A DNA stretch of 64,000 nucleotides, from positions 362,436 through 426,435 of the forward strand of contig JABSSW010000043.1 of the NCBI GenBank assembly GCA_018902385.1, written 5' to 3'. Positions 13,042-25,378 of the stretch are shown in pieces; position 1 is the first letter of the stretch; each line of letters opens with the position of its first letter. The stretch comes from Physcia stellaris. Its lineage: Eukaryota; Ascomycota; Lecanoromycetes; Caliciales; Physciaceae. A program made the translations under genes and the position numbers. Below the pieces are notes generated by a model. That model did no database searches. It had not been told where the DNA came from and saw only the letters and a list, made by a program, of their open reading frames with translations.

Positions 13042-14069
13042 CGATTTGAATGTCGAGTTTGCGTCTCAATACATCGCTGCAAACATAAAATGCTCACTAT
13101 TCTGATGATAATCAAAAGTCTGTTTCACGTCAAGAGCGAAAATATCGAATGTTGAATACGCAAATAGTGTTTCAGCGAAATAATCGATCATATTCAAAAT
13201 ATTTTTGTATTCGTGCTCAAAAAAATCAAATCAATCGATGAAATCGATGTCGAACAAATCGTAAAATTGATACGTTTAAACTGAATGTAAAAAAATTTGA
13301 CGTGCAATCACGATTCACTGAACACATTGCAGACAATTCAGTATGTATGATTTCACATCTGAAATCATGAAAAATCAATATACTCGATTCTTGATGCGAT
13401 TAAGAACGATGTTTGACGAGAAATGCTCGGTTTCGTCATAAACTTTTTGCAACAACGATGCAATTTCTGCTTTCGTGATACAGATACATCATTTTTCAGC
13501 GTAAATATGCAACAATCGATCTGTTGATTCGTCTCATCGATAATTGTTGATTTTACGTTTGAATGAAATCATCGTTGTTCTGTTCAGATTTTTCGATGAT
13601 TTTTCTTGTGCGTAATATGCATAGATATTCGAGTATCAGATTTTTTGAATGTAATTCGATTTTCTCTCACAAGTTATATTTTCTGCTTGAAGATTTCGAA
13701 TCATCGCATGTAATTTCGAGTCGTATTTTGCATTATATGACGTAGAATCGGGCAAAAAACATTGCTCTTTTACACAATAAAACGTTCAGTTCATTCGAGC
13801 AATGATTTGTTCATCGTATTTTTCGATTTTTCGCTTTTCGTTTTTTGCAGACAATTTTTTCAACGTATCGCGATATTCGTTCTTGTCGATTTTTCAGAAT
13901 CATTCGATATCGTTTTTATGCTTGATGATTTCACGATGCAAATTCTTAATCAATTGATCGAATTCGCAGTTCTTCTTGTTGAAAATGACGCGTGAAAAAT
14001 CGTCGATCATTTGATTTTTTTGTTTTCAATGTATTTGATTTGAATATTGTGACTTCGAAGTTTGTTGAT

Positions 14070-14991
14070 TTAGCGAGCATAAATATTTTCGTGTTTTTGC
14101 GCATTCATGAATTTCACGAGCGATTTGTGATCGATGTGAATTGTGTTTCGATTTTTCGAGTCAAAAATGTGCTCATACTTTTTAATAAAATGAACAATCG
14201 TGAACAACTTTCGTTTGTAAGTATCGTAATTACGCTGAGCTGAGTTGAACGAGACGCAATCATACAAAATTGACTTGTTTTCATCGTTTTGCAATTGACT
14301 GATGTAAATGTCATCATCGTATGCTGAAACGTCAGTATAAATCTCACAGAGCAACGTGAAATCATGATCAAACATGTTCATTACGTTGAAACATATTCTC
14401 TTCAGAATCTGAAAGAACAAGTTTTCGAACTCGAATCATCGTCATTCGATCTTGCTGTCGCAAATACGTTGTAATGATTTTGCGATTTCATCGAAATTGA
14501 ACATTCAACGTTTAATAGATTGTATCGTTTCTAAAAACTTCGTATTGCAGTGACATTTTGAAAGATTGATCAATTGCGTATTTTATTCATGAATTTCTGC
14601 TTGATGTTCAAAATCTCATCGATTCGATATAATTGATCGAATGTCTTGAGTTCAGTGACTTCGATTCTCAGCTTGAATAAAGAAATTCGCATTTGAAATC
14701 ACAATAATCGAGAAAAAAAATGATTTTTCAAAAACTGTATTGTTTTTCGAAAATACGATGTGTTCCGAAGATGTCATCAATGTAAAAAAATATGTCAAAA
14801 AACGATGTTCTTCTCAATGCATGTAATAGTGACGATTCTGCATTCGAACTTGATATAAAATCGAGTACTATGTTGATTAACTCGATAAAAATAAATGACG
14901 AAGTTCTCGTTCTTTGAAACATGCGAATAGATTGCAATTGATCGATATCTGATACATGAAAAATCAGATAATGACGATTTTCAGAATGCAT
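14070..14991 (-). pseudogene. Gypsy B reverse transcriptase and RNase H remnant
   Basis: Positions 14991-14728 encode an RT palm fragment with FFYIDDIFG, the YxDD box with both Asp retained. Positions 14420-14070 encode a Gypsy-type RNase H with YTDVSAY, then NSAQRNYDTYKRKLFTIVHF and HIDHKSLVKFMN. These correspond to the family's catalytic Asp/Glu region and the DHK-L motif. The fragments lie in separate frames with stops between them. The element is recognisable but dead. Confidence 0.8.
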
Positions 14992-16004
14992 CAGAACGTT
15001 TCAATAATCATATTTCATATCAGTCGAGAAATAACAACGATGATCTGAACGTCTCAAAAAATCGTGAATACGTTGTGCGAATTTCATCATATTCTCGTCG
15101 AGTTTCTCGTATACGAAATGATAATTGAACGTTAATTTTGATTCTATCTGCTTTGCTTTGAATATTAGAACAGATGCAGCATCTCATTGAGACGTGCGAT
15201 CATTGACGATGACGATACGTTCGTACATGTCGATTTCAAAATTCTTCTGTATGATTGTCTGATATCATCACTTCTTTTCAGACGTGAATCGATGTTGTTT
15301 TGCATTGTAAAATTTCAGATCAAAACGAAAGCAAACTCGATGTACAATAAGATCAATAATCGATATATTTTTCAATTTTTTCGCATTCACATCACGATAT
15401 GTTCAGATAAATTGCAAAATTTTCAATCGCATATTTGCATTCGATATGACGTCATTCAACGTGATTTTTTCACTCTTGATTCACTTCTCTAGAAAATCTG
15501 AGAACATTGTATCGTCAATAATGCGACGAATAATGCGACGAATAATAGAAAATTCAAAATCTGATTTCTCGTTTATGAAAACGTTCCTTGAATAAATCAT
15601 CGAAAATTTTGATTTCAATTTATTCTGCTGTTCGTTTCAATGAAATATGCAGACGTATTCGAACGAACAACGACATTCTGATTCATCTGTCTGATTGACA
15701 AAAACTTTGTAAATGCGAATTTTCTTCTGACGATTTCAATGAGATATACAAGCGAATTTGATTTCACATCTGCACTCGAATTCGATATCGAAATCATTGA
15801 ACGATTGTAATGTTGCGTTATTGACTTTGAATGTTGTATTTTTCGTTTCGTGTCAACGAGATGACGATTCACATGTATCGACGTTCTTATTCGAATAATT
15901 TACGCAGGAATTCAGATGTTGATATATTATCTTTTTGAATCGACAAAAATTCTTTTTGCTCTTCATTTTCATCGCTGAATTTTCTTTAAGATCGTCAACA
16001 AGAT

Positions 16005-16661
16005 CTATTGAAAACTCGCGTCTCTTGAATCAGAATCTGAAATAAGAAACTCGTTAAATTTTTCATTCGAATTCTCAAATTTCTTCTCGAACTCGAAGTC
16101 ACTGAAAACGATTTTTTTGACGATGATACGTTCGAGCGTCTTCTGTACGTTGATTTTCTTTCGTTCAAATGAAATATTCGAATTATGAACGTGTTTCACT
16201 TTTGTCAAATCAAAAATCTTGATTTTCGAATTGATATTTTTGGTCATTTCACTCTGAGCGAAATTTTCTATTTGAATTTTCTTGTTCTTGATGTCAATTT
16301 GTGCGTGCATCGACTGAAATCAAGATAAATCGAGTAACAGTTTCGTATTGTTGTCATTGTGATTTGAGTTGACGAAAATTCATATTTGACGTTTAATGCT
16401 CTCAATCTCGATGTTCAGAATAATTCAGAATTTCAGTTCATGACGATTTTCATTGATCATCATCATGCGCATTTCGTTAGAATCGAGCAATTTCGATGAA
16501 TAAACGTTCAGTTTCATGTTCGACGCGAGTTTCGCATTGATGATAATAAGATTCGAGTTTTGATTTGCTTTGATCGATTCAAACGATAAATCGATGCGAA
16601 AAAACTTCGAATTCTTGTAAAATATGCAGGAAATTTCATATGCATTATTGATGATTTTCAC
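16005..16661 (-). pseudogene. Gypsy B protease-region remnant
   Basis: Positions 16661-16425 contain ANQNSNLIIINAKLASNMKL, which resembles the retropepsin active-site context (D-x-G-S-D/N-L, then I and L-A) with Gly and Asp changed to Asn. Positions 16310-16005 are acidic and Lys-rich, as in the linker before the protease. The position between gag and RT supports the call. Confidence 0.55.
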
Positions 16662-16685
16662 GATTTCATAGTATTTCTTGATTAT

Positions 16686-19100
16686 TCATTGCACGCGTTT
16701 ATTCTTGTTCGAGCGAACGGATGTGAAATTGATTTTGAACATTGACGTCATTGTTTGATTGATCTTTTCAACTTTCTTTTTGCGAAATTTCCGGAATGCA
16801 TTAATAAGACGTTTCGTTTCATCGCGAAGATGAAAAAATAACTGAAATAAATGTAATGTCGGCAAAATAATCGTTTGATTCAACAACAACTTTTCAATCG
16901 AAATTTTTTGTCGATCAATCATATTCGCAATAGATTTCAGAGTCTTCTTAACGTTTTTCTGTTTCACTTTTTTTTTCTTCGGTCGCTTCGAAATTGTTGC
17001 AAAAAATTTCGCGAAAAATTTGATTGAATTCTCATTCGACTTTTTATCATTACTTTTTTTGACTTTTTTCTTGATTGCGTTTATCGCAAAATGTTGAATT
17101 CGAACGATTGAATCGATGATATTTGACTGAAAAAAGACAAAATGAATTGCAAGAAAAAAAAAAGTGTTTTTTGCATCGATATTCGCAGTGTAATTCGTTG
17201 AAATGTCAATTGTGAAAAAGCGAAACGCAGATTCGCAACAGTTGACAAAGATATCGTCGTCTTCATATATGTAATCGATGAAAGAAAATGATGCGGCGAA
17301 ATTTGCAAAAAGATGATTTTCGAATATTTCGATATAATATGTGATTGATTTCGCAAAAGATTGAAATACATTCGACTGCGAAAATGATATTGTTGATTCG
17401 TCTGATCTGTATAGTCTTGATTGATATGATGTAAAGACAAATGATATATCTGAAAATAATTGTTCTGATTGTATAAAAATCGAATTGTAATAATCTTTCT
17501 CACGTGATCTGTATGCAATGATTTGTTGTAAACGACGTTTTGCGATCGGAGTAAATTTCTGATGCTCGTTACATGTGCACTTCTTGAAGATATGATCACA
17601 ATCGTCGCATGTATGACAACAAATATCGTGTTCTATTCTGTTGTACGTCACATTTTCGTTGATAAAGCGATTGGAATGAACTTGAGCGTTGAATTTTCGA
17701 TCTGTTTTCTCACGTTGTTTTTTTCATCTGATCTCGTCACGAAGAGATGATATGACAGTTTGTGATTGACTTCGAAAATTCTGGAAAAAATATTCTGAGT
17801 ATTGTTGCAATTCTGAAGTATTTGAAGTGAATGATTTTGTGTATTCGATTGAGTTGATCTTTTGTATACGTTCGTTACTTGAAATTCTGATTGATTGTCG
17901 TTGAGAACGTCGATTGTTGTTGTATATCACATCGATAAGAAATTCTTTCTCGATCAACACACTTTGCACGATCCTGATTGTTTTCGCTTTGATGTTGAAG
18001 TCGATTGAATTCAACTGTTCAAAATAGAATTCGAGAATTTTAGATCGCTCGTTCTTGATGATTTTCTGGATTTGAAGTTCGTGACGTTTTTCAGATTGCA
18101 TGACGTTGAACATCTTTTCTGTTAAAACGCAAATCTTTGTCAAGCTTTTCATCTTTGCGATTATGCTCTCGATATATTTAGCATACATTCGCTGTCGTAA
18201 TTTCAGATTTCGTATATCGTTGATGAATTGCTTGATGAGAAAAATCAAAAACATGCGTTCATTCTCTGTCAACGTGTTGTTCACGATGTAATCTTGATCG
18301 TCGTTCTCGACAAAAATTTTGTTGAGTCGTTCGTAATACTTTCGAAAAATCTCATTTGTTCGCTGAATTGTATTCAGAATTCGATCGATGCGTTCGTCGT
18401 CAATGAAGATGAATTTTTTCTTGACAGAATATTTATCGCAAATAATTTTCTTGAACTTTTTCTTGTCATTCTCAGTGACATTCTTTTTTTTTTGTTAATC
18501 AACGTTTGAGTTTTCTTATCGTTGTCAATTCAGTTTTTGAATGTCTCAACGAACAAAGTTCAAAGTTGCAATATGTATTTTCCAGACGTCAGATTCTCAT
18601 GTTTGAATTCGTGATTGAGATTCACGAGTCACTGAAGTTTTTGCATGAAATCGTCAAATTTTCTAAGCATCTTGCGTGAGAACTGACGAGTAAAATGAAT
18701 GAGCGTTGTTGATTGAAATTTTGAAAAAAAAAAAATATCGATTGCAGATTGCGTAAATGTCTTCGAAATGAAATGAAAATAATCTTCACTGACTGTACTT
18801 CTCGTAGGTGTAATTCAGAACTTGCAATCGTTGCAAAAAATCTTGAAATCGTAATATATGTGTGATCGAGAAACTTCGCAGTTCGGGCAGTTCGCTGTGA
18901 TCTTCAATATGATATTCTTGAGTTTCTTGATCATTAACGTAAAGAGAAAGTGTTTTGATCGTTGAGCAATACGTAATGTTCGTGCTGATGTCGTTTATGA
19001 ATGTGCGCTTTGATTGAATCGTTTCAGAGATTATTTTGCTCAATAATAACAATTTTTCGTAATCGTTTTTTTTCACTATTCGTAATGAAGATTTCAACAA
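16686..19100 (-). pseudogene. Gypsy B gag remnant with CCHC zinc knuckle
   Basis: Three minus-strand frames form the gag region: 19100-18786 (N-terminal helical part), 18284-17724 (capsid-like, charged, coiled) and 17651-16686. The last holds CHTCDDCDHIFKKC near its start, an exact C-x2-C-x4-H-x4-C zinc knuckle in which the usual Gly positions are Asp, as GG-to-GA mutation would produce. The C-terminal part is Ser/Lys-rich. Breaks between frames make it non-functional. It lies directly inside the right LTR, as expected for gag of a minus-strand element. Confidence 0.75.
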
Positions 19101-19445
19101 TCGATTCGAAGATATGTCTGATGTTTTGCTTGCAAACGATGCAAAATGTCAAATCAAAAAAACAATTCGGAAATATACAGATTTAAGTTCGAAAAATTCA
19201 ACAACGAAGAATGCAACGTGTTGATTTGAATTTCGTCGTCAATTCAAATCGTATGCAATTGAAATTTCGAGATTTGATAATAGTGATATAGAAAACTTCG
19301 TCGTTCGAAAAGATAAACAATCGATAAAATGATTGTCGTATAGTAAAAAAGCTCGATTTTGTTGCCTCTAAAAGATAAACAGTGAGCGATCAACGGCGAT
19401 TTTTATTGTCAATCGTCTTCCGAGAATGAGCATCAGAAAAAAAGA

Positions 19446-19657
19446 TAATTAGCACAGATGTAAATCGTACGAAATCGAGACCCAATGAGGTCAATTATCA
19501 GGATCAATGGAGCAGATGTAAGGTGGCTTCAATTATGACTAAACAGAAGAGTGCTACAGATGGTTATGTAGAAGGCCGAATGCCAAGCATTTAAGGCTAG
19601 TCACGTGCAACCTGCCAATTGGCCCTCCAACCAATTTCCTGTTACTCCCCTCCAACA
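19446..19657 (-). repeat. 5' LTR of Gypsy B (nearly unmutated copy)
   Basis: This copy retains CC, GG, CT and AG dinucleotides and marks where hypermutation stops on the left side of the gene island. The element interior immediately to its left is depleted of CC and GG. It serves as the reference for reading the mutation spectrum of the left copy. Confidence 0.9.
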
Positions 19658-20461
19658 TAATAAGTGGTGCTAATTTTTAGGATACACCGACAGATCTACG
19701 ATTACCCGGCTTGAGGGCGAAATCAGAAGATGATGTTGTTTATATATCATGTTGTTACCGTCTTCATGACGTTTTCATATGCTTTGTGGTAAGCGATTTA
19801 TCATATTGAGTGTATCGGTGGCGACGCATGGGAGACAAGATAGCACCACACCAGACCATGGGATATAGTCCATATGCACTGTTCAAATCCACGGAGATCG
19901 AGTCCTTATACCGGTAACCCTGCCGAAATATAAAACTTCCCAGCCGGTGACATCCAGTCATGAAAGCCAAGTGGTTACCCCAAAAGAATCTCGCAGTTCA
20001 GCAGTGGCTGTTACAGTATCTCATAGCCTGGGATGTGGGCGTACAGACTTCTTCTGGGCAGGTGGGTCCAATCTTAGACGCCCGAATCAAACTAAGGGAC
20101 AAGCAGGAGGGTTCAATACCTGATCTGCAAAGACTTTTCTCTAGACGAATTAGCTTGAGGGCAAAGATAATGCAGATTCTGGATATACTTTGCTATATAC
20201 CCATTGTTATATTACAATAGTCATCTTCTTTAGACACTTCCATTTTGCGTAGACAGACTGGTCTTTGGCGGAAATCAACCAAAAGAAAGAAATTTGGTTC
20301 AATGATACAATATCCATACATATACAATATTCTGTCCTCTCCCATAACTTAAATTGGTGGTTAGATCATTGCCGCACCTGAGCCAAAGTATCCATCCATT
20401 ATAAAACCCTCATCCTCCTTTCTCCTATCTTTTACTTGACCCACCATCACCACCAATTCCT
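19658..20461. other. Intergenic spacer at the left island edge
   Basis: Normal-composition DNA. Short open frames are present (for example 19960-20220, plus) but none resembles a family or shows exon structure. It probably includes the 3' flank of the minus-strand secreted-protein gene. Nothing else can be supported. Confidence 0.6.
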
Positions 20462-23333
20462 TTATGGACATCTCTGTATCCCATTATACCCAAAGCTATC
20501 TCCAATATTCGAATCCTGCACATTGAAGTAGCTCGTATCATCATTGCCAGCAGCATATATTGTGCAAACCCATTGGTCCTCGTTCATGAGGTAGTAGAGG
20601 TTGAAGCTAAAAAACATAGAATTGTCGGCAATTCCGGCGCATTCTTGGATAAGCTCGCAGACGGGGGCGTCATCACTGTCGCTACCTTAGTAGAGTTCAC
20701 GAACCAAAGAGCAAGAACGATAGCTGTTCGGCAAGTAAAGAGAGAGGAGGGGAACGGAACATGGGCAGGACATACAGCGTAACGGTAAACGGGTTGTACC
20801 CCAGATCTACAGGATTCCCAGGATTGTTATCATTTTCCCTGACACCAGAACCTGTGAAGTATTCGGTGTAAGTGGTTGTGCGGACGCCGCAAGAGCACCA
20901 TTCGTCGTCGTCGCAAAACGTGACGCTAGTGCATGTTGCTGGGTCATTGCCTGTGGCTGTCGGAGCGTTGCAGGTGGGACAGCCCGGTGTCGCGGATGCG
21001 GATGCGGATGCTGTGGGCATCGGCATCGTGGGTGTGGCGATCGGCACAGTGACTGTTATGGTCGCTAGTGACGATATTCTGTCAACGCCTTACTTGATTC
21101 CTAAATAGTTCTCGATGGAGGGGGCCGTGGGTGTGTGATTGTTGCGCTTCGCGAATACACAGTTATGGGGCAATAGGACTATGGATACTCACTTGGTGCA
21201 GCAGTAATAGAGCTGACGACAACGTTAGTGGTCGTCAGTCCAGAAGCAGTGACAGTAACTGTTGGGACGGCGATGGATTTAGTAGCTGTCTCTGTGACTG
21301 TCTGTTCGAGATGTTAGTATTGATCTTAATTGTTACACAATGCTGACGTCTCTGGAGACGGGAACAATCTTCGAGAACTTCATCATCCGGACTTCGAACT
21401 AGATTTTGGAATGTTGACAATGAGGCTGCCGGAAGACAAGTACTTACGATAGTCTTGGCAGGTGCTAAAGTAGTCGAAACTGTGGATGCAGTATTTGCAA
21501 CGGTCACGGTTTTTGTATTGGTAGTCTACACGCGGGAAAGTAAGCCAGTGCAACAGGGAAATCTCGAGTCTGGTGGTAGACGAACCGGGCTAGCTGTTTG
21601 CGTGCTCACAATACTCGTCTTCGTGACAGTAGAGGTCGAGGTTGGACAAGTGGATGTTACGGCTGTTTTCTAGGCGAATCTAAGTCAGCATTTCTTATCT
21701 ACAACCATGGACTCTGCAGAAAACCCTGCGCTGCAAGCAGAGTAAAGTCGTCAAAGACAAAGCGGCAGGATTGGGGAACACTCACGGTGACCGAAGTGAC
21801 AGTCTTGGTCGTGCGAACAGAGACTTCATCCTGAAGAAGGAAGCCACAGTCAGCAATCTGGATCCAAAGGACAGCTCAGTCGTGAAAACCCGTTATATCA
21901 AGTTACAGCTATCTGTCAAATGCAACAACCAAAGAGGCTGATCTAGGAAGGGGAGCTTGATTCTTGATTGGGACGTACCGCGCAATAAACCGCTTGTGGG
22001 TAACTTTCCCGACGACCGATGGCATGAGCATGAGCAAAAATTGGGGCAGTCTGGTCTCGCTTCTTGATACTAGCATCAAGCGAGATTGTCGCTGTGACTG
22101 TAATGCCTGGCAGAGTGGTCACAGAAACGGAGGTAACGGTGATTGGCGGTGGTGTGATAGTGACTTGAGCCGTGGTAAGCGATGGGGTGATAGTGCTTTG
22201 AAGAGGTTAGCTATCAACAACAACTCATATGTATGTTCGCCTAAATGTCACGATAAACGCACTCGCCCCTGGCAAAAGAGTACCGGTCTTTCACCAAGTT
22301 AAGGCGTTTTCGTGCTTGGGATATCTAATTGATATGTGGTATTAATGGGGCTTTGGAAGTGGTGGTTTCCCCAAGTGAGGTTTCCTGGTTTCATATTGAT
22401 ATTGAAACCGCCACTCAAATTTTGTTCAGAGCGAGTGAAGTTCAATGTAGGGATGCGCAGCAAAGGATAAATACCTTGTTACAGTTACTGTGCTTGTTGG
22501 CGTCGAGGTTGTAAGGATGATTTTAGGAGATCCAGTTGTGACAGTCACTGTTTGAGTCTGAGGCGCTGGAGTGACGCTTGACGTTATCGAAGCCTAGGAG
22601 AAACAACTGGATTAGTGTATGTTTTTCCATTCGAGAGAAAAGAGCATTGGATATGCTTGCTGGACTCAAAAATACTCTGCTATATCCTGATAGCAACGGA
22701 AGAGGAAGCTTTTGCACTTCTACGTGTCTGGATCGACGAGATGTGGGCCCGAACAGTGATTCGACTTCGCATCGAGATTGACGAGCTGTCGACCAGCAAC
22801 TCTGTGTCGTGAGACATTCGAAACACGAGGAGAAAATGGGCAAGCATGGCTCTAGCTTGACCTTATCAAGGCCCATGCCTGGAGAGGGGCAGTCTTTCAG
22901 GAGTGCAGGGCATGGGGAGCTACAGACACCGCTGGTGGGTTGAAATCTATGTCGAGACACTCACCGTCTTTGTAGTTGTTGTACAAGATGGAGTGTTGCA
23001 TGTTACAGTCGTAGTCGTAGCAGTAGCTATGGTGGTTGTTATTGTGCCTATGAAGAGCCAAGGATTAGCAGAAAGGTCCAGTCTAAACCAGAATGACAGC
23101 CGCAAAGCTTTAAGCATCTTGGATTTTCAAGAGACGACTAGTTTTAGATTCGACGTACTCGTTTTAGATGTCGTATATGTCGTAGTCGGCACAGACTTTG
23201 GCTTAGTTACACATGTAGAAGTTACGCAACCATAGTGAACCGTCGTCGTGCTAGGATTGGCAGGGTCGTCGCAAAGGACAAAAGGAACAAAAGCTATCAA
23301 GGCCGAGAGCGAATGAAATGTGAAGAAACGCAT
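20462..23333 (-). CDS. Secreted Thr/Val-rich wall or adhesin-like protein, ten exons
   Basis: My model joins complement 23333-23159, 23047-22965, 22593-22475, 22195-21979, 21830-21786, 21669-21610, 21525-21448, 21301-21193, 21064-20776 and 20681-20462. All introns are GT-AG, and the product is 464 residues. It starts with a signal peptide (MRFFTFHSLSALIAFVPFVLC). The middle is built of Thr/Ser/Val blocks such as TTTTVTCNTPSCTTTTKT, and several exons are a whole number of codons, so each encodes one block. The C-terminal part is Cys-rich (CPTCNAP, DDDEWCSCG, then VCELIQECA and EDQWVCTIYA), ending in IQRCP; this looks like a folded extracellular module. It is probably a wall-associated or secreted protein; ligand and function are unknown. 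There is no GPI-like tail. Exon edges are inferred from phase and splice sites. Confidence 0.72.
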
Positions 23334-25378
23334 GTTGAATGGAACCGCAATTCAGCCCGGACAGAAATGCGAAGAAGGACAGATGGCTATATCAGGACTT
23401 CTGGGTGGGAGAGACATATATATTTCTATCTTTTCCCAAGTTCAAAACTAGTGTTGCGCTCGACCGGGAATTTCTCCCAACGATATAGGAAAATTGTCCA
23501 CCAGGGTCTGGCTGGGCCTCTGAGGTCTGTGATGGTGGTCCGAAGTAGCCATGAGCACTGCTGATCTGGCAAATATACTTTTATTTCATTGAGGTAGTCG
23601 TGACCGGCTTTCGAGTACCAAATTTATGTTCAATTCATTGCTAATGGCGGAGAACTACGAGTTCTCAAGTGGGCAACGCTTGTGCTAGGCTGTCAATAAC
23701 ACCTTCACTGGTCTCCCAATAGAAGATTTTAGGCTGGGTACATCCTGTTCGCCCCTTAGCATGGCCACTCTACATTCCTGTACTTGTACAAGTCAGACAG
23801 TATCGATCGGCTTAAAACACCTTATTCACTGGAATGTAAGTTTGATACTGTACTCCATTGACGCTGAGGCAGGATTAAAGTGGAGAACCATATATCCATG
23901 GACCACCTTCAGTAGTGTGCGCTTGCCTACCATGGGTCGAGTGCTGCGCATTGGTCCGATGGGTCGCCTGACTTAGGTAGGTACCGTAGTGCGATAGTGC
24001 GCGGTTTTTCAGGATGACCATCTTTCTCGCGTTTGTTGTCTAACGTCTTACATCAGTTATGAGCCCTTTCTGCTTGTGGAAGGATCAATTCAACAACGTT
24101 CTGTGGACAACGTGTTGAGCACAATGGTCTCGACTTGGTGTTCACTTTGGAACTCTGTTAATTGACGATGCATTGGACCTACGAGGGGCGAGGCAATAAT
24201 GGTTGAGGACGCAATCCATGATGAAGGGATTATGCTTTCCCGCGTTCGCAAGGACATCCATGGTACAACCTAGCCCGACGCTTCCTCCTTACTAGAAGGC
24301 CCAGGGATAACTAACATGATCTTTGAGTCTCTGCCGACCTTTAATTAAAGTGTAAAATTTTCACTCTTGTTTGGGCAGTCAAAGCGTGGCGCTCACGACT
24401 ACTTCGGTTAGACAAATGCTGAGATGCGGGGAAACCCCGAGCAAGACTAACCGTCTCGTCTCTCACTTCGCTATTGTCCGGGAGCCTTCGTGTTATTGGA
24501 CAGTATTGCGGTCTGGGTTCCTGATGGATGCCAATTAGTGGGACCGTTGGAGGATCAACGTTTAGGGGTTGTACTCTAGTGCTTGGGAATAGTACCCGAT
24601 TGCGGAGATTTGAATGCCGATGTTGCACAAAATGACAGGGTTGAGCGATCATTCCCTGGAAATTATACTCAGTTCCGAAGAGTAGTATCGTCTCTAGATA
24701 GTTCCTGGCTACTCGTATACCTTAAGTTCGACCACGAGGGACGAAGCTATGCACCTCTTGTGAGCCTCTTGTGCGACTAGTCGGCTCCTATGTGCCTCAA
24801 TGACACAAATACAATTTTGTGTCTAGGTCGTTCCTGAATCCTGATTCCTCTGCTCCTATCCGTCGTCGCAAAGTAAGAATAATTCAAAGGTACAACAAGG
24901 AGAAATCCATAGAAACAGGTACTACGTAGGCCGCAGCTGCAGAGTTTGGACAGAAACTCCAGTACATTATCGTGACAGCACGCTGATGGAAAGGACCCTT
25001 GAGTATTCTCCCGATCTGTGACTGGGGAAGTCAATTATGAGAGCATTATATGTCCAAATACATGTCGAAAACTTGTCTCAGCTCAAGATCCTGTGGCCAT
25101 CAGTGTAATTTTACAGATTCTTGCGTGAGATACTCAAGCATCGATACCGATCTAAATGTATGTCGGTATCCTGTATTCATCAAAGTTTCGTCCAATCCGT
25201 TCAATGTTGAGAATCTTGACCGTGATGATTGATGTCTTTGAAGAGGTGAAATGATTCAACCAGCCGAGGCACGGAAGGACGGCGGAGAGATTCCGCTATC
25301 CGTAGATTCTATCTTTAGCTACATGTAAGCTGCGAGGCTGTCCTGAGCACCTATCTAGCATCTTCGTTCCTTTACGCC
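23334..25378. other. Intergenic region, about 2 kb
   Basis: This lies between two divergently transcribed genes, so it should hold both promoters. TATA-like stretches occur near 23390-23425 for the minus-strand gene. Small open frames (for example 24341-24652, minus) show no recognisable family. Confidence 0.6.

Larger units (their letters stand above)
11679..19657 (-). mobile_element. Gypsy B: Ty3/Gypsy element with direct LTRs, partly hypermutated
   Basis: Two 212-bp direct repeats (11679-11890 and 19446-19657) enclose about 7.5 kb with minus-strand gag, protease, RT, RNase H and integrase remnants in canonical order. The left repeat carries about 34 C-to-T or G-to-A changes relative to the right. 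In the interior CC and GG are nearly absent but CT and AG are common, so it is less heavily mutated than Gypsy A and C. On the minus strand the LTR begins TGTTGGAGGG. Target-site duplications are not clear. Confidence 0.85.
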
